From: an uncultured Clostridia bacterium
GTDB taxonomy: Bacteria; Bacillota; Clostridia; Christensenellales; Aristaeellaceae
NCBI GenBank assembly: GCA_934643535.1
Contig: CAKUCE010000084.1
Span: 1 to 11,051 of the forward strand
DNA length: 11,051 nucleotides
Direction: 5' to 3'
Positions 1-6,115 of the stretch are shown here, one piece after another. The stretch's first letter is position 1. Each line of letters starts with the position of its first letter. A model generated the notes under the pieces. The model saw nothing but the letters and a program-made list of their open reading frames with translations. It ran no database searches and was not told the DNA's origin. Made by a program: the position numbers and the translations under genes.

Positions 1-1
1 C

Positions 2-997
2 TGCAACCTGCACTGCACCGGCTGCTGGGCGGCGGAGTACGGCAACAAGCTGAACCTGAGCTTTGACGAGATCGACTCCATCATCACTCAGGGCAAGGAA
101 ATGGGCGTGTACTTCTACATCTACACCGGCGGCGAACCGCTGGTGCGCAAGGAAGACCTCATCAAGATCTGCCGCAAGCACAACGACTGCGTGTTCCTGT
201 CCTTCACCAACGGCACCCTGATCGACGAAGCCTTTGCCGATCAGATGCTGGAGGTGGGCAACTTCGTGCCCGCCATCAGCATCGAGGGCTTTGAGGAGGC
301 CACCGACGGCCGCCGGGGCCACGGCACCTATCAGAAGGTCATCCATGCCATGGAAATTCTGAAGAACAAGCGCCTCGCCTTCGGCCTGAGCTGCTGCTAC
401 ACCAGCAGGAACATCGACTCCATCGCTTCCGACGACTTCATGGATCACATGATCGACTGGGGCGCAAAGTTCGTCTGGTACTTCCACTACATGCCCGTGG
501 GCAACGACGCGGCTCCCGAGCTGCTGCCCACCCCCGAGCAGCGGGAATACATGTACCATCAGATCCGCCACATCCGCGCCACCAAGCCCATTTTCGCCAT
601 GGACTTCCAGAACGACGGCGAATTCGTGGGCGGCTGCATCGCCGGCGGACGGCGCTACTTCCACATCAACGCCAACGGCGATATGGACCCCTGCGTGTTT
701 ATCCACTATTCCGATTCCAACATCCGGGAAAAGACGCTGCTGGAGGGTCTGCAGTCCCCCATCTTCATGGCCTACCACGACGGCCAGCCCTTCAACCACA
801 ATCACCTGCGGCCCTGCCCCATGCTGGAGAACCCCGATTTGCTGCGCAGGATGGTGAAGGAGACCGGCGCCCGTTCCACGGACCTGCAGTCCCCGGAGAC
901 GGTGGATCACCTCTGCGACAAGTGCGAAAAATACGCCGCCTGCTGGAAGCCCAAGGCGGACGAGCTGTGGCAGCAGTCCCACCCGGAAGAAAATTAA
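2..997 (+). CDS. Radical SAM/SPASM-domain protein (5' end outside window)
   Basis: The reading frame is open from base 2, so the N-terminus lies off the left edge. The first visible residues are CNLHCTGC, the CxxxCxxC motif that binds the radical SAM [4Fe-4S] cluster. YTGGEP follows about 40 residues later, the GGEP motif that contacts S-adenosylmethionine. The C-terminal third has a SPASM/twitch-like cysteine pattern: Cys in CIAGGRRYF, Cys in NGDMDPC, Cys in RPCPM, then CDKCEKYAAC near the end. That pattern suggests one or two auxiliary Fe-S clusters. Family members generate a 5'-deoxyadenosyl radical and often modify peptides, proteins or small molecules; the substrate here is unknown. No precursor peptide gene is visible downstream. 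The visible part is 331 residues and ends in TAA, followed by terminator-like hairpins, so it is probably the last gene of its transcript. Family assignment is firm; specific function is not. Confidence 0.9.
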   Translation, partial: CNLHCTGCWAAEYGNKLNLSFDEIDSIITQGKEMGVYFYIYTGGEPLVRKEDLIKICRKHNDCVFLSFTNGTLIDEAFADQMLEVGNFVPAISIEGFEEATDGRRGHGTYQKVIHAMEILKNKRLAFGLSCCYTSRNIDSIASDDFMDHMIDWGAKFVWYFHYMPVGNDAAPELLPTPEQREYMYHQIRHIRATKPIFAMDFQNDGEFVGGCIAGGRRYFHINANGDMDPCVFIHYSDSNIREKTLLEGLQSPIFMAYHDGQPFNHNHLRPCPMLENPDLLRRMVKETGARSTDLQSPETVDHLCDKCEKYAACWKPKADELWQQSHPEEN

Positions 998-1028
998 AGG
1001 GAAACAAACAGCGCTCAAAGAGACATAT

Positions 1029-1047
1029 CGGGGAAGAACCCCGTTTT
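1029..1047 (+). terminator. Possible short intrinsic terminator after the radical SAM gene
   Basis: A five-pair GC stem (CGGGG/CCCCG) with loop AAGAA is followed directly by TTTT. It lies 31 bases after the radical SAM stop codon. The stem is short, so alone it would be weak; a stronger hairpin follows at 1057. Confidence 0.5.
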
Positions 1048-1056
1048 AAAAGCCGC

Positions 1057-1094
1057 GCCCCGTCTGCCCTATGGCAGGCGGGGCCGTTTGTCTG
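1057..1094 (+). terminator. Strong hairpin, probable terminator of the radical SAM transcript
   Basis: A 12-pair stem (1057-1068 with 1073-1084, one G-U pair) closes a four-base CTAT loop. The + strand tail is CGTTTGTCTG, only moderately T-rich. Read on the - strand, the stem is followed within a few bases by CTTTT, so it may also stop read-through from rnpB. Confidence 0.6.
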
Positions 1095-1144
1095 AAAAGC
1101 TCGCCGCGGGCCTCCGGTGGGGGCAGGGCGTTCAAAGCGGATAT

Positions 1145-1179
1145 AAAAAACGACGCCAAAGCCAGGGGCTTCGGAGCCG
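1145..1179 (-). terminator. Intrinsic terminator of rnpB
   Basis: On the - strand, just past the rnpB P1 helix, CCGAAGCC pairs with GGCTTTGG around a CCT loop (one G-U pair). The stem extends outward by further pairs after one mismatch. TCG and then six T residues (1145-1150) follow. This is a classic intrinsic terminator in the position expected for the RNase P RNA transcript. Confidence 0.8.
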
Positions 1180-1183
1180 AAAA

Positions 1184-1526
1184 GCAATGGGCGCGGTCGT
1201 AAGCCGAGTTCTGTCGTTGGACGATCATCTATCTACTCTCCGCGTCGCCGCGAAGCTCCAGCGATCTCTTTAGAAGCACGACGAGCAGCCGTATCGCCTC
1301 TGGTCGGATCTTGCATCGGGTGGGGTTTACAGCGGAGCCGTGTTGCCATGGCCCCGGGTGAGCTCTTACCTCGCCTTTCCAGCCTTACCCGGACGGACGC
1401 CCGGGCGGTATATCTCTGTTGCACTTTCCTTGGAGTTGCCTCCACCAGCCGTTAGCTGGCACCCTGCTCTGTGATGCTCGGACTTTCCTCATGGTTTCCC
1501 ACGCGATCGCCTGGCCGCCCCATTGC
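1184..1526 (-). ncRNA. rnpB: RNase P RNA, bacterial class A
   Basis: This is the catalytic RNA of RNase P, which removes the 5' leader of tRNA precursors together with the RnpA protein. On the - strand the universally conserved 5' core is present (GAGGAAAGTCCGAGC, then CAGGGTGCCAGCTAACGGCT and GGCAACTCCAAGGAAAGTGC). The middle has GGTAAGAGCTCACC, and the 3' core has ACAGAACTCGGCTTA, which forms the P4 side opposite the 5' core. The ends were set by the P1 helix: GCAATGGG at 1526-1519 pairs with the run ending CCCATTGC at 1184, giving about 343 nt. The architecture matches class A rather than the Bacillus class B. A near-consensus promoter ends seven bases upstream and an intrinsic terminator follows at once. 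The region between P14 and P4', around 1282-1310, looks shorter than in E. coli. Identity is secure; exact ends may shift by a few bases. Confidence 0.95.
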
Positions 1527-1532
1527 CCGTCC

Positions 1533-1561
1533 AGCATAGCACGCCCCGTGGGAGAAGTCAA
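1533..1561 (-). promoter_or_regulatory. rnpB promoter (-35 TTGACT, 17-base spacer, -10 TATGCT)
   Basis: On the - strand TTGACT (1561-1556) and TATGCT (1538-1533) are separated by exactly 17 bases. Counting seven bases beyond the -10 element lands on G1526, the first base of the rnpB P1 helix. This agreement supports both the promoter and the RNA 5' end. It is a housekeeping sigma-70/sigma-A type promoter. Confidence 0.85.
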
Positions 1562-1611
1562 GAACGCATTGCCATTCCGCGGCTTTTATCTGTATTTCTT
1601 CCGGCCTGCCC

Positions 1612-1641
1612 TTTACATTTCCGGGATGATAATGGTAAACT
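1612..1641 (+). promoter_or_regulatory. Possible promoter for the secreted-protein gene
   Basis: TTTACA (five of six matches to the -35 consensus) and TAAACT (four of six to -10) are separated by 18 bases. They lie about 150 bases before the gene at 1790 and are divergent from the rnpB promoter. This is the best candidate in the interval, but the -10 match is only moderate. Confidence 0.4.
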
Positions 1642-1675
1642 GAATCGTTAGGATATGCGAAGGGAAAGCTCCCTC

Positions 1676-1738
1676 GCCCGGACGGCGGCAGCCGTCTGGA
1701 AAAGCCGTCCCGGCGCGGCCCCGCTGCCGCCTCCGGGC
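1676..1738 (+). promoter_or_regulatory. Structured 5' leader with competing stems
   Basis: Segment 1676-1691 can pair with 1724-1738 (GCCCGGA plus GGCGGCAG with CTGCCGCC plus TCCGGGC), giving 15 pairs with one bulged C at 1683. The same 5' segment can instead fold locally: 1678-1686 with 1691-1699 around a GGCA loop, or GGACGGC at 1680-1686 with GCCGTCC at 1704-1710. The folds are mutually exclusive. The leader lies between the putative promoter and the start codon at 1790, so it could be a regulatory switch. It matches no riboswitch class I can name, and GC-rich DNA forms stems easily. Confidence 0.35.
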
Positions 1739-1789
1739 AAACCGTTGAGTACCTTTAGAACGAGACGATTCAGAAAGGACGAACCTGCC

Positions 1790-2860
1790 ATGAAGAACAG
1801 GGGTTGGAAAAAAGCCGTGCTGCTGACGCTGCTGGGCTGTCTGCTGGCGGGCCTTGTGCCCGCAACGGCGCGGGCGGAGGATTTTTTCACCCTGAATGTG
1901 GATACGCTGGATATGGACTCGCTCAATCAGAACGATTATGTGGCGGCGAATCTGTCCGCCGCCTGCCAGGGCATCCGGGTGAAAAAGACCATCAGCGCTT
2001 CCAGCGAGCTGGCGGAGCCCGTGCGTCTGTCCCTGACCCGGATGGATACGCAGACCCTTCTGTTTGACAAGGATTACGGCTATCAGAGCCGGAACTTTGA
2101 CAGCGATGTGATCTACCTGCCCTACGGCGGCGGCTCCACCGTGCCCTATCTGGTCACTCTGTATGTGGGCGATACGGTATACGCCATGCCGTTTATGCAG
2201 CTTCAGCCCCGGCTTCAATTCAACAGCGCCTGCACCTACGGTGTGCGCCTGCGGGAGCTGGGCCTGAGCGGCGACTGGCTGATGGGCACCATGCTGAACC
2301 TGACCGAGCTGCGGAACGTGGGCATGAAGGAGATCCCCCTGTGTGCCAGCAACGCCTTTTATATCGGCAGCGCCACGGTGATGATGCAGGGCGATTACCT
2401 TTCCGTGCAGTTGAACTTCTATCCCGAGGCCAACGCGGAGGTTCACGGTGCGTCCGTGTATGTCGTCACCGACTGCGCGTCCCTGACCGGCGATCCGGTC
2501 TATTCGGGCATGGCGGCGCTTTCCGTAGGCGACTGGGCGGATGTAACCGGCGCGTCTACGGCGCTTCTCTACCTGCCCATGCAGGTCAGCTATGATCCTT
2601 CCGGCCTGCCCTCGCTGGACTACGACGAAAACAGCGCCTCCACGCACGAGCAGCTGCGGCTCTGGCAGCAGAACCTCTCCGGCGACGCGCAGCCTGCCGA
2701 CACCTTTGTGCCGGATACGGACTGGCAGATCATCGAGACCCCTGAACCCTACTGGCAGGACGACGTTCCCTCCTACGACGAGGAAAACGGCGGTCAGTGG
2801 GATCAGCCGTGGGGCCAGCCGGAAGAATCCGGCGAAAGCTCTATCGAGCGCGGCTGGTGA
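1790..2860 (+). CDS. Secreted protein of unknown family with Trp-rich acidic tail
   Basis: I do not recognise this family. The start at 1790 was chosen because AGAAAGGA lies 11 bases upstream and because it gives a textbook signal peptide: MKNRGWKK, a Leu-rich core, then ATARA before EDFF, with cleavage likely after residue 29. The frame stays open upstream to 1655, but that extension reads as Arg-rich, leader-derived sequence. The mature protein (about 327 residues) has alternating hydrophobic and polar stretches that suggest beta-sheet, and few cysteines. Roughly residues 290-356 form a tail rich in Trp, Pro, Glu, Asp and Gln (LWQQ, DWQ, YWQ, QWDQPWG, final RGW), probably disordered. There is no sortase motif, lipobox or C-terminal membrane helix, so it is probably released or held non-covalently at the wall. 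It is transcribed alone from its own leader and converges on the - strand operon. Confidence 0.8.
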   Translation: MKNRGWKKAVLLTLLGCLLAGLVPATARAEDFFTLNVDTLDMDSLNQNDYVAANLSAACQGIRVKKTISASSELAEPVRLSLTRMDTQTLLFDKDYGYQSRNFDSDVIYLPYGGGSTVPYLVTLYVGDTVYAMPFMQLQPRLQFNSACTYGVRLRELGLSGDWLMGTMLNLTELRNVGMKEIPLCASNAFYIGSATVMMQGDYLSVQLNFYPEANAEVHGASVYVVTDCASLTGDPVYSGMAALSVGDWADVTGASTALLYLPMQVSYDPSGLPSLDYDENSASTHEQLRLWQQNLSGDAQPADTFVPDTDWQIIETPEPYWQDDVPSYDEENGGQWDQPWGQPEESGESSIERGW

Positions 2861-2869
2861 CATAGCAGG

Positions 2870-2917
2870 AAAAGGACGGCGTCCGAAGGAATTTTTCTTT
2901 CGGGCGCCGTCCTTTTT
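2870..2917. terminator. Bidirectional terminator between convergent transcripts
   Basis: AAAAGGACGGCG (2870-2881) pairs with CGCCGTCCTTTT (2905-2916), and inner CCGAA/TTCGG pairs extend the stem. TTTTT ends the + strand copy and TTTT the - strand copy. It serves the secreted-protein gene on + and the long operon on -. The stop codon of the holin-like gene (2917-2919) abuts it. Confidence 0.9.
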
Positions 2918-3411
2918 CATCCATTCTGATCCTTTGCTGCTGCGGCAGTCGTTTCTTCCTTCCGCCCGACCGCGCCTTCTTCATCCTTTTTGCTCAGTTC
3001 TTCCAGCATATCCCGCAGCTTTTTTGGGATGGGCACCCCGCAGCGGCCCAGATTTTCCAGAAGAGACAGAGCCTCGTTGCTGATGTAGAACCACATGACC
3101 GCCGTCTGAAACATGGCGCTGCCCTGCCCCACATACCAGTCCAGCAGCACGCTCAGGCCCACCGCCAGCAGAATGACCGCCTTGCGCAGAAGTCCCTTCC
3201 AGCCCGCCTGACTGGACAGCCTGCCGTGGGCGCTTTTCCGGCTGCGGCCCAGCGCCGCTGCCAGTACGCCGCTGACGTAGTCCGCCCCCATCAGCGCCGC
3301 CAGCAGGAGGGCGGTGCGCCCCTGTCCGCTGGTCATGCCGTGAAGAAATCCGGCGATGGCCGCCCCACCGCCGGCCAAAAGATCCAGAGTATTTGAAAAA
3401 AAGTCCCGCAT
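2917..3411 (-). CDS. Phage holin family protein (TcdE/UtxA-like, holin_4_1 type)
   Basis: A 164-residue membrane protein. The start at 3411 (MRDFFSN) follows AAGGGG nine bases upstream; an in-frame ATG at 3465 has no such site and lies only 10 bases after the previous gene. Hydrophobic segments occur at about residues 9-25, 33-54, 74-92 and 98-118. The middle and C-terminus carry the family signature: RLSSQAGWKGLLRKAV, then FYISNEALSLLENLGRCG followed by VPIPKKLRDML. The last 30 residues are charged, then Ala/Thr rich. Holins of this family form membrane lesions that let endolysins or, as with C. difficile TcdE, large toxins leave the cell; many chromosomal copies have no known role. Here it is the last gene of an envelope operon with no phage genes nearby, directly before the terminator. 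Family call is strong; function is inferred. Confidence 0.87.
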   Translation of the reverse strand: MRDFFSNTLDLLAGGGAAIAGFLHGMTSGQGRTALLLAALMGADYVSGVLAAALGRSRKSAHGRLSSQAGWKGLLRKAVILLAVGLSVLLDWYVGQGSAMFQTAVMWFYISNEALSLLENLGRCGVPIPKKLRDMLEELSKKDEEGAVGRKEETTAAAAKDQNG

Positions 3412-3474
3412 GCTCCGCCACCCCTTCCCGTCTGGCAAGGATATGACGAAGCATGCGGGTTTCATGCGCCGGGC

Positions 3475-4455
3475 TTATTCGGGCCGGTCCACCACGGGAT
3501 CGTCGCCCCGGTCGTTCAGGTAGCGGTCGATGATGAAGCGGGGCCGCTGCTTGGTTTCATTGTAAATTTTGCCGATGTACTCGCCGATCACGCCCAGAGA
3601 CAAAAGCTGGATGCCGCCGATCATCCAGATGGAGGCCAGTGTGCTGGTCCAACCGGCCACGGTGCGCCCGGCGATCCACGAGATCAGTGTGTAGAGCAGC
3701 ATCACCAGCGAAATGAGAAACACCACGATGCCCGCATTGGTGATCAGCCGAAGCGGCTTGACGGAGAAGCTGGTGATGCCGTCGATGGCAAAGGCCAGCA
3801 TTTTTTTCAGGGGATACTTGCTTTCCCCGGCGAAGCGCTCGCTGCGCTCGTAAAGCACGGTGTCGCTCTGGAAACCCACCAGGGGAGCCAGTCCCCGCAG
3901 GAACAGATTGACCTCCTTGAACTGGGCCAGCGCGTTCAGGGCCCGGTTGCTCATCAGCCGGTAGTCCGCGTGGTTGAAGACGATGTCCACTCCCATGCCG
4001 CTCATCAGCCGGTAGAACATCAGCGCGGTTTCCCGTTTGAAGAAGGTGTCCTTTTCCCGCTTGCTGCGCACGCCATAGACGATCTCGCAGCCTTCCCGAT
4101 GCTTTTCAAGGAATTTGTCCATGGCGTCCATGTCGTCCTGCAGGTCTGCGTCCATGGAAATGCACACGTCGCAGCGGTTCCGGGCCGTCATCAGCCCGGC
4201 CAGCAGCGCGTTCTGATGGCCCCGGTTCCGGCTCAGCTTCACGCCCTCAAACAGCGGATTTTCCTTGTGCAGGCCGGAGATCAGCTCCCAAGTGCGGTCT
4301 TTGCTGCCGTCGTTCACCAGCAGCACCTTGCTGTCCTCGGAGATCAGCCCTTTTTCCATCAGGCTGCCCATTTTAAGAACCAGCCGCCGGGACGTTTCCG
4401 GCAGCACCTCTTCCTCGTTATAACAGGGAATCACGACCATCAGTTTTTCCGCCAT
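3475..4455 (-). CDS. Family 2 glycosyltransferase, GtrB/DPM1-like, two C-terminal membrane helices
   Basis: A 326-residue enzyme expected to transfer a sugar from a nucleotide sugar to a polyprenyl phosphate at the inner face of the membrane. The GT-A fold motifs occur in order: VVIPCYNEEE at residue 7, LLVNDGSKD at 45, RNRGHQNALLAG at 76, and the metal-binding MDADLQDD with DAD at 102-104, then NHADYRLM near 161. Two hydrophobic helices at about 240-262 and 271-293 and the segment GEYIGKIYNETKQRPRFI near the end are typical of GtrB/YkcC/CsbB proteins. The start at 4455 is fixed by AAGGAGG seven bases upstream; the frame is open beyond it but lacks another such site. It lies 40 bases after the caspase-like gene. 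No GtrA-type flippase or GT-C partner is in the window, so the acceptor glycan is unknown. Confidence 0.93.
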   Translation of the reverse strand: MAEKLMVVIPCYNEEEVLPETSRRLVLKMGSLMEKGLISEDSKVLLVNDGSKDRTWELISGLHKENPLFEGVKLSRNRGHQNALLAGLMTARNRCDVCISMDADLQDDMDAMDKFLEKHREGCEIVYGVRSKREKDTFFKRETALMFYRLMSGMGVDIVFNHADYRLMSNRALNALAQFKEVNLFLRGLAPLVGFQSDTVLYERSERFAGESKYPLKKMLAFAIDGITSFSVKPLRLITNAGIVVFLISLVMLLYTLISWIAGRTVAGWTSTLASIWMIGGIQLLSLGVIGEYIGKIYNETKQRPRFIIDRYLNDRGDDPVVDRPE

Positions 4456-4462
4456 GATAAGG

Positions 4463-4469
4463 CCTCCTT
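4463..4469 (-). promoter_or_regulatory. Strong ribosome binding site of the glycosyltransferase
   Basis: AAGGAGG, seven bases before the ATG at 4455. It decides the start over the longer open frame, which runs back into the caspase-like gene. Confidence 0.85.
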
Positions 4470-4495
4470 GTCTGAAGGGTTTCCAAAAAAGGGGA

Positions 4496-6022
4496 TCATT
4501 CCAGTTCAAAAGGCTCCGATTCCACGGAAAGGATCTGATCCTTCCAGTGGATCTGTACCCGGACGCGGTAGGTACCCGCCGGGGCGGGGGAACCGTCCCG
4601 CAGACTGCCGTCCCAGTAGAGCGTGGTGCCCGCCAGCCCCATGGGTCGGGTGGAGCGGCGGTGGCACAGGCGGTCCGTCACCTGTCCTTCCTCGTCCAAA
4701 ATGGCCACGCTCAGGACGCAGGGATAGTTATGCCCCACAAATACCGCCAGCTCCCGTCCGGTTTCCGGGGCAAAGGAACCGCTGATCTCCACGGTGGGGG
4801 CGGAAGGCTCTTCCTCGGGCAGTACGCACAGCACCCGTCCGGCATGGACCCGCAGCTTGCCCCGGTCAATGCTGACCAACTGTACCAGCGCATAGCCGTA
4901 AGCGTCGTCGGCCAGCTCGTCCAGCCGGAGGGTACGCTGCTTCCATCCGGCGGAGACCGCGCCCTCCTGGTCGCCGAAGGCGGAGAAGCGCTCGGAGTCG
5001 TCGTAGATCAGCTGGGCGTTTTCAAACTCCCACCGGCCCTCCCGGCGGTACACCAGCTGATAGGCCACCCGCACCGGGCGCATGGCAATATATTCGATGG
5101 TGATTTCCCGGCTTTCCCGATCCAGGATCAGGTCGGAAAAGGTCACGTCCATGATGGGCGAGCGGGAAAGCCCCGTGGGCAGCGGCTCCGACGGGTCATA
5201 ACGGAAGACCACAAAGTCGTCGTTCTGGGGATAGACTTGGGGCGTGGAGGCGGCGTGATTCAGCAGCAGGTAGTCGTAAAGCTCCTTCAGGGTGATGCTG
5301 CCGTCGTGGTTCTGATCGGCCGGGTAGCCGCAGGCGGCGCTGAGCGCGTCGCACAGGGCCTGCGTAAAGTAAAACGCGCCCTGCTCCTTCTTTCCGACCC
5401 CTTCGTCCCCGTCCTCTCCGGCGCTCCAATACCAGCTTTCCTCCCGGGCGCCGCTGGAGGCGATCACCTTGAAATCGTCCCCCAGAAAGCAGGGCGGCTC
5501 GTCCCATTCGGTCATGCCCTTGCCGATGAAAGCGCCGCTGTTGCAAGCGTCCAGAATGAGCACCTTCGTGCCCGAAATGCCATCGAAGGCGGCTTCCAGC
5601 GCTTTGGGGGTCAGACGGTTCTCCGTCTGGCCGTCGCTTAGAAGCAAGGCAGGTTCCACACCGTTTTCCGGGTCGTATAGGCCGTGGGTGCTGATATACA
5701 GGTAGCTGACGTCCCCGTCCTCCGCACCGCCGAAAACCCGCCGGATCAGCTCTGTCAGCTGCTCGACGGAAGAAACGGGTTCGGCGGGGACCATGATCTT
5801 TTCCAGCGGCGTCGCCGCCGATTGGAACATTTCCTGCATGGCATAGACGTTGTTGGTGGAGCTGGGGTAGGCGCTGGGCTGGGTGACAAAATCGTCCACG
5901 CCGATCAGCAGCGCCCGCTCCCGGCGGACGGAGGCTTCCTCGCCTCGGACGGCAGGAAAAGGCCAAAGCGCCGCAAGGCAGAAAAGCGCCAGCCAAAAAG
6001 CGAATCTTCTGCGAAGCGCCAA
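4496..6022 (-). CDS. Secreted caspase-like (peptidase C14) protein with EF-hand-like loop and FlgD-like Ig end
   Basis: A 508-residue protein from the TTG at 6022, chosen because AGGAGG lies exactly seven bases upstream. ATG at 6046 and GTG at 6070 are in frame but lack a binding site, and the GTG overlaps a putative -10 box. The N-terminus (ALRRRFAFWLALFCLAALW, ending near AVRG) is a signal peptide. The caspase p20-like fold follows: RALLIGVDDF, then YISTHG with His113, then LILDACNSGAF with Cys160, the expected His/Cys dyad. DQNHDGSITLKE (about 236-247) matches the calcium-binding EF-hand loop. The middle (about 290-440) is unassigned, probably beta-rich. The end, LYWDGSLRDGSPAPAGTYRV, resembles FlgD-type Ig modules. 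Relatives cleave after Arg, Lys or Asp; substrate and activation here are unknown. It lies between a CHAP protein and a glycosyltransferase. Confidence 0.88.
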   Translation of the reverse strand: MALRRRFAFWLALFCLAALWPFPAVRGEEASVRRERALLIGVDDFVTQPSAYPSSTNNVYAMQEMFQSAATPLEKIMVPAEPVSSVEQLTELIRRVFGGAEDGDVSYLYISTHGLYDPENGVEPALLLSDGQTENRLTPKALEAAFDGISGTKVLILDACNSGAFIGKGMTEWDEPPCFLGDDFKVIASSGAREESWYWSAGEDGDEGVGKKEQGAFYFTQALCDALSAACGYPADQNHDGSITLKELYDYLLLNHAASTPQVYPQNDDFVVFRYDPSEPLPTGLSRSPIMDVTFSDLILDRESREITIEYIAMRPVRVAYQLVYRREGRWEFENAQLIYDDSERFSAFGDQEGAVSAGWKQRTLRLDELADDAYGYALVQLVSIDRGKLRVHAGRVLCVLPEEEPSAPTVEISGSFAPETGRELAVFVGHNYPCVLSVAILDEEGQVTDRLCHRRSTRPMGLAGTTLYWDGSLRDGSPAPAGTYRVRVQIHWKDQILSVESEPFELE

Positions 6023-6029
6023 GCGTCTC

Positions 6030-6035
6030 CCTCCT
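6030..6035 (-). promoter_or_regulatory. Ribosome binding site that decides the TTG start of the caspase-like gene
   Basis: AGGAGG with a seven-base spacer (GAGACGC) to TTG at 6022. It lies inside the reading frame of the two longer start options, which have no comparable site. Confidence 0.65.
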
Positions 6036-6061
6036 CCCCGTCTCATGGATGCACAACGCCT

Positions 6062-6090
6062 ATTGTACACTATTTTCGGCGATTCGTACA
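6062..6090 (-). promoter_or_regulatory. Possible internal promoter before the caspase-like gene
   Basis: TACAAT (6067-6062 on the - strand, five of six to the -10 consensus) lies in the 93-base gap after the CHAP gene. The 17-base-spaced -35 position holds TGTACG, only three of six. Transcription would start near 6055, giving a leader of about 33 bases before TTG 6022. The weak -35 makes this tentative. Confidence 0.35.
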
Positions 6091-6115
6091 GACGGGAAAG
6101 GACGGAGAAATCTGG

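Noticed and set aside
1419..1643. Small + strand open frame over rnpB and its promoter
   Set aside because: It covers the conserved 5' domain of RNase P RNA on the other strand and has no ribosome binding site.
1735..1743. GGGCAAACC string in the leader at 1676-1789, reminiscent of a cyclic-di-GMP-I riboswitch
   Set aside because: Only this short string matches. The other conserved parts of that class (the GCAC segment before it and the GACGCAAAGCC segment after it) are absent.
998..1789. Hidden tRNA or CRISPR array in the longest gene-poor stretch
   Set aside because: No cloverleaf with a GTTCGA-type loop and no regularly spaced direct repeats were seen. The stretch is explained by terminators, rnpB, promoters and a leader.
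5332..5367. Dockerin domain at the EF-hand-like loop of the caspase-like protein
   Set aside because: Only one calcium-loop-like segment is present. A dockerin needs two such repeats about 20-25 residues apart, and no cohesin is in the window.
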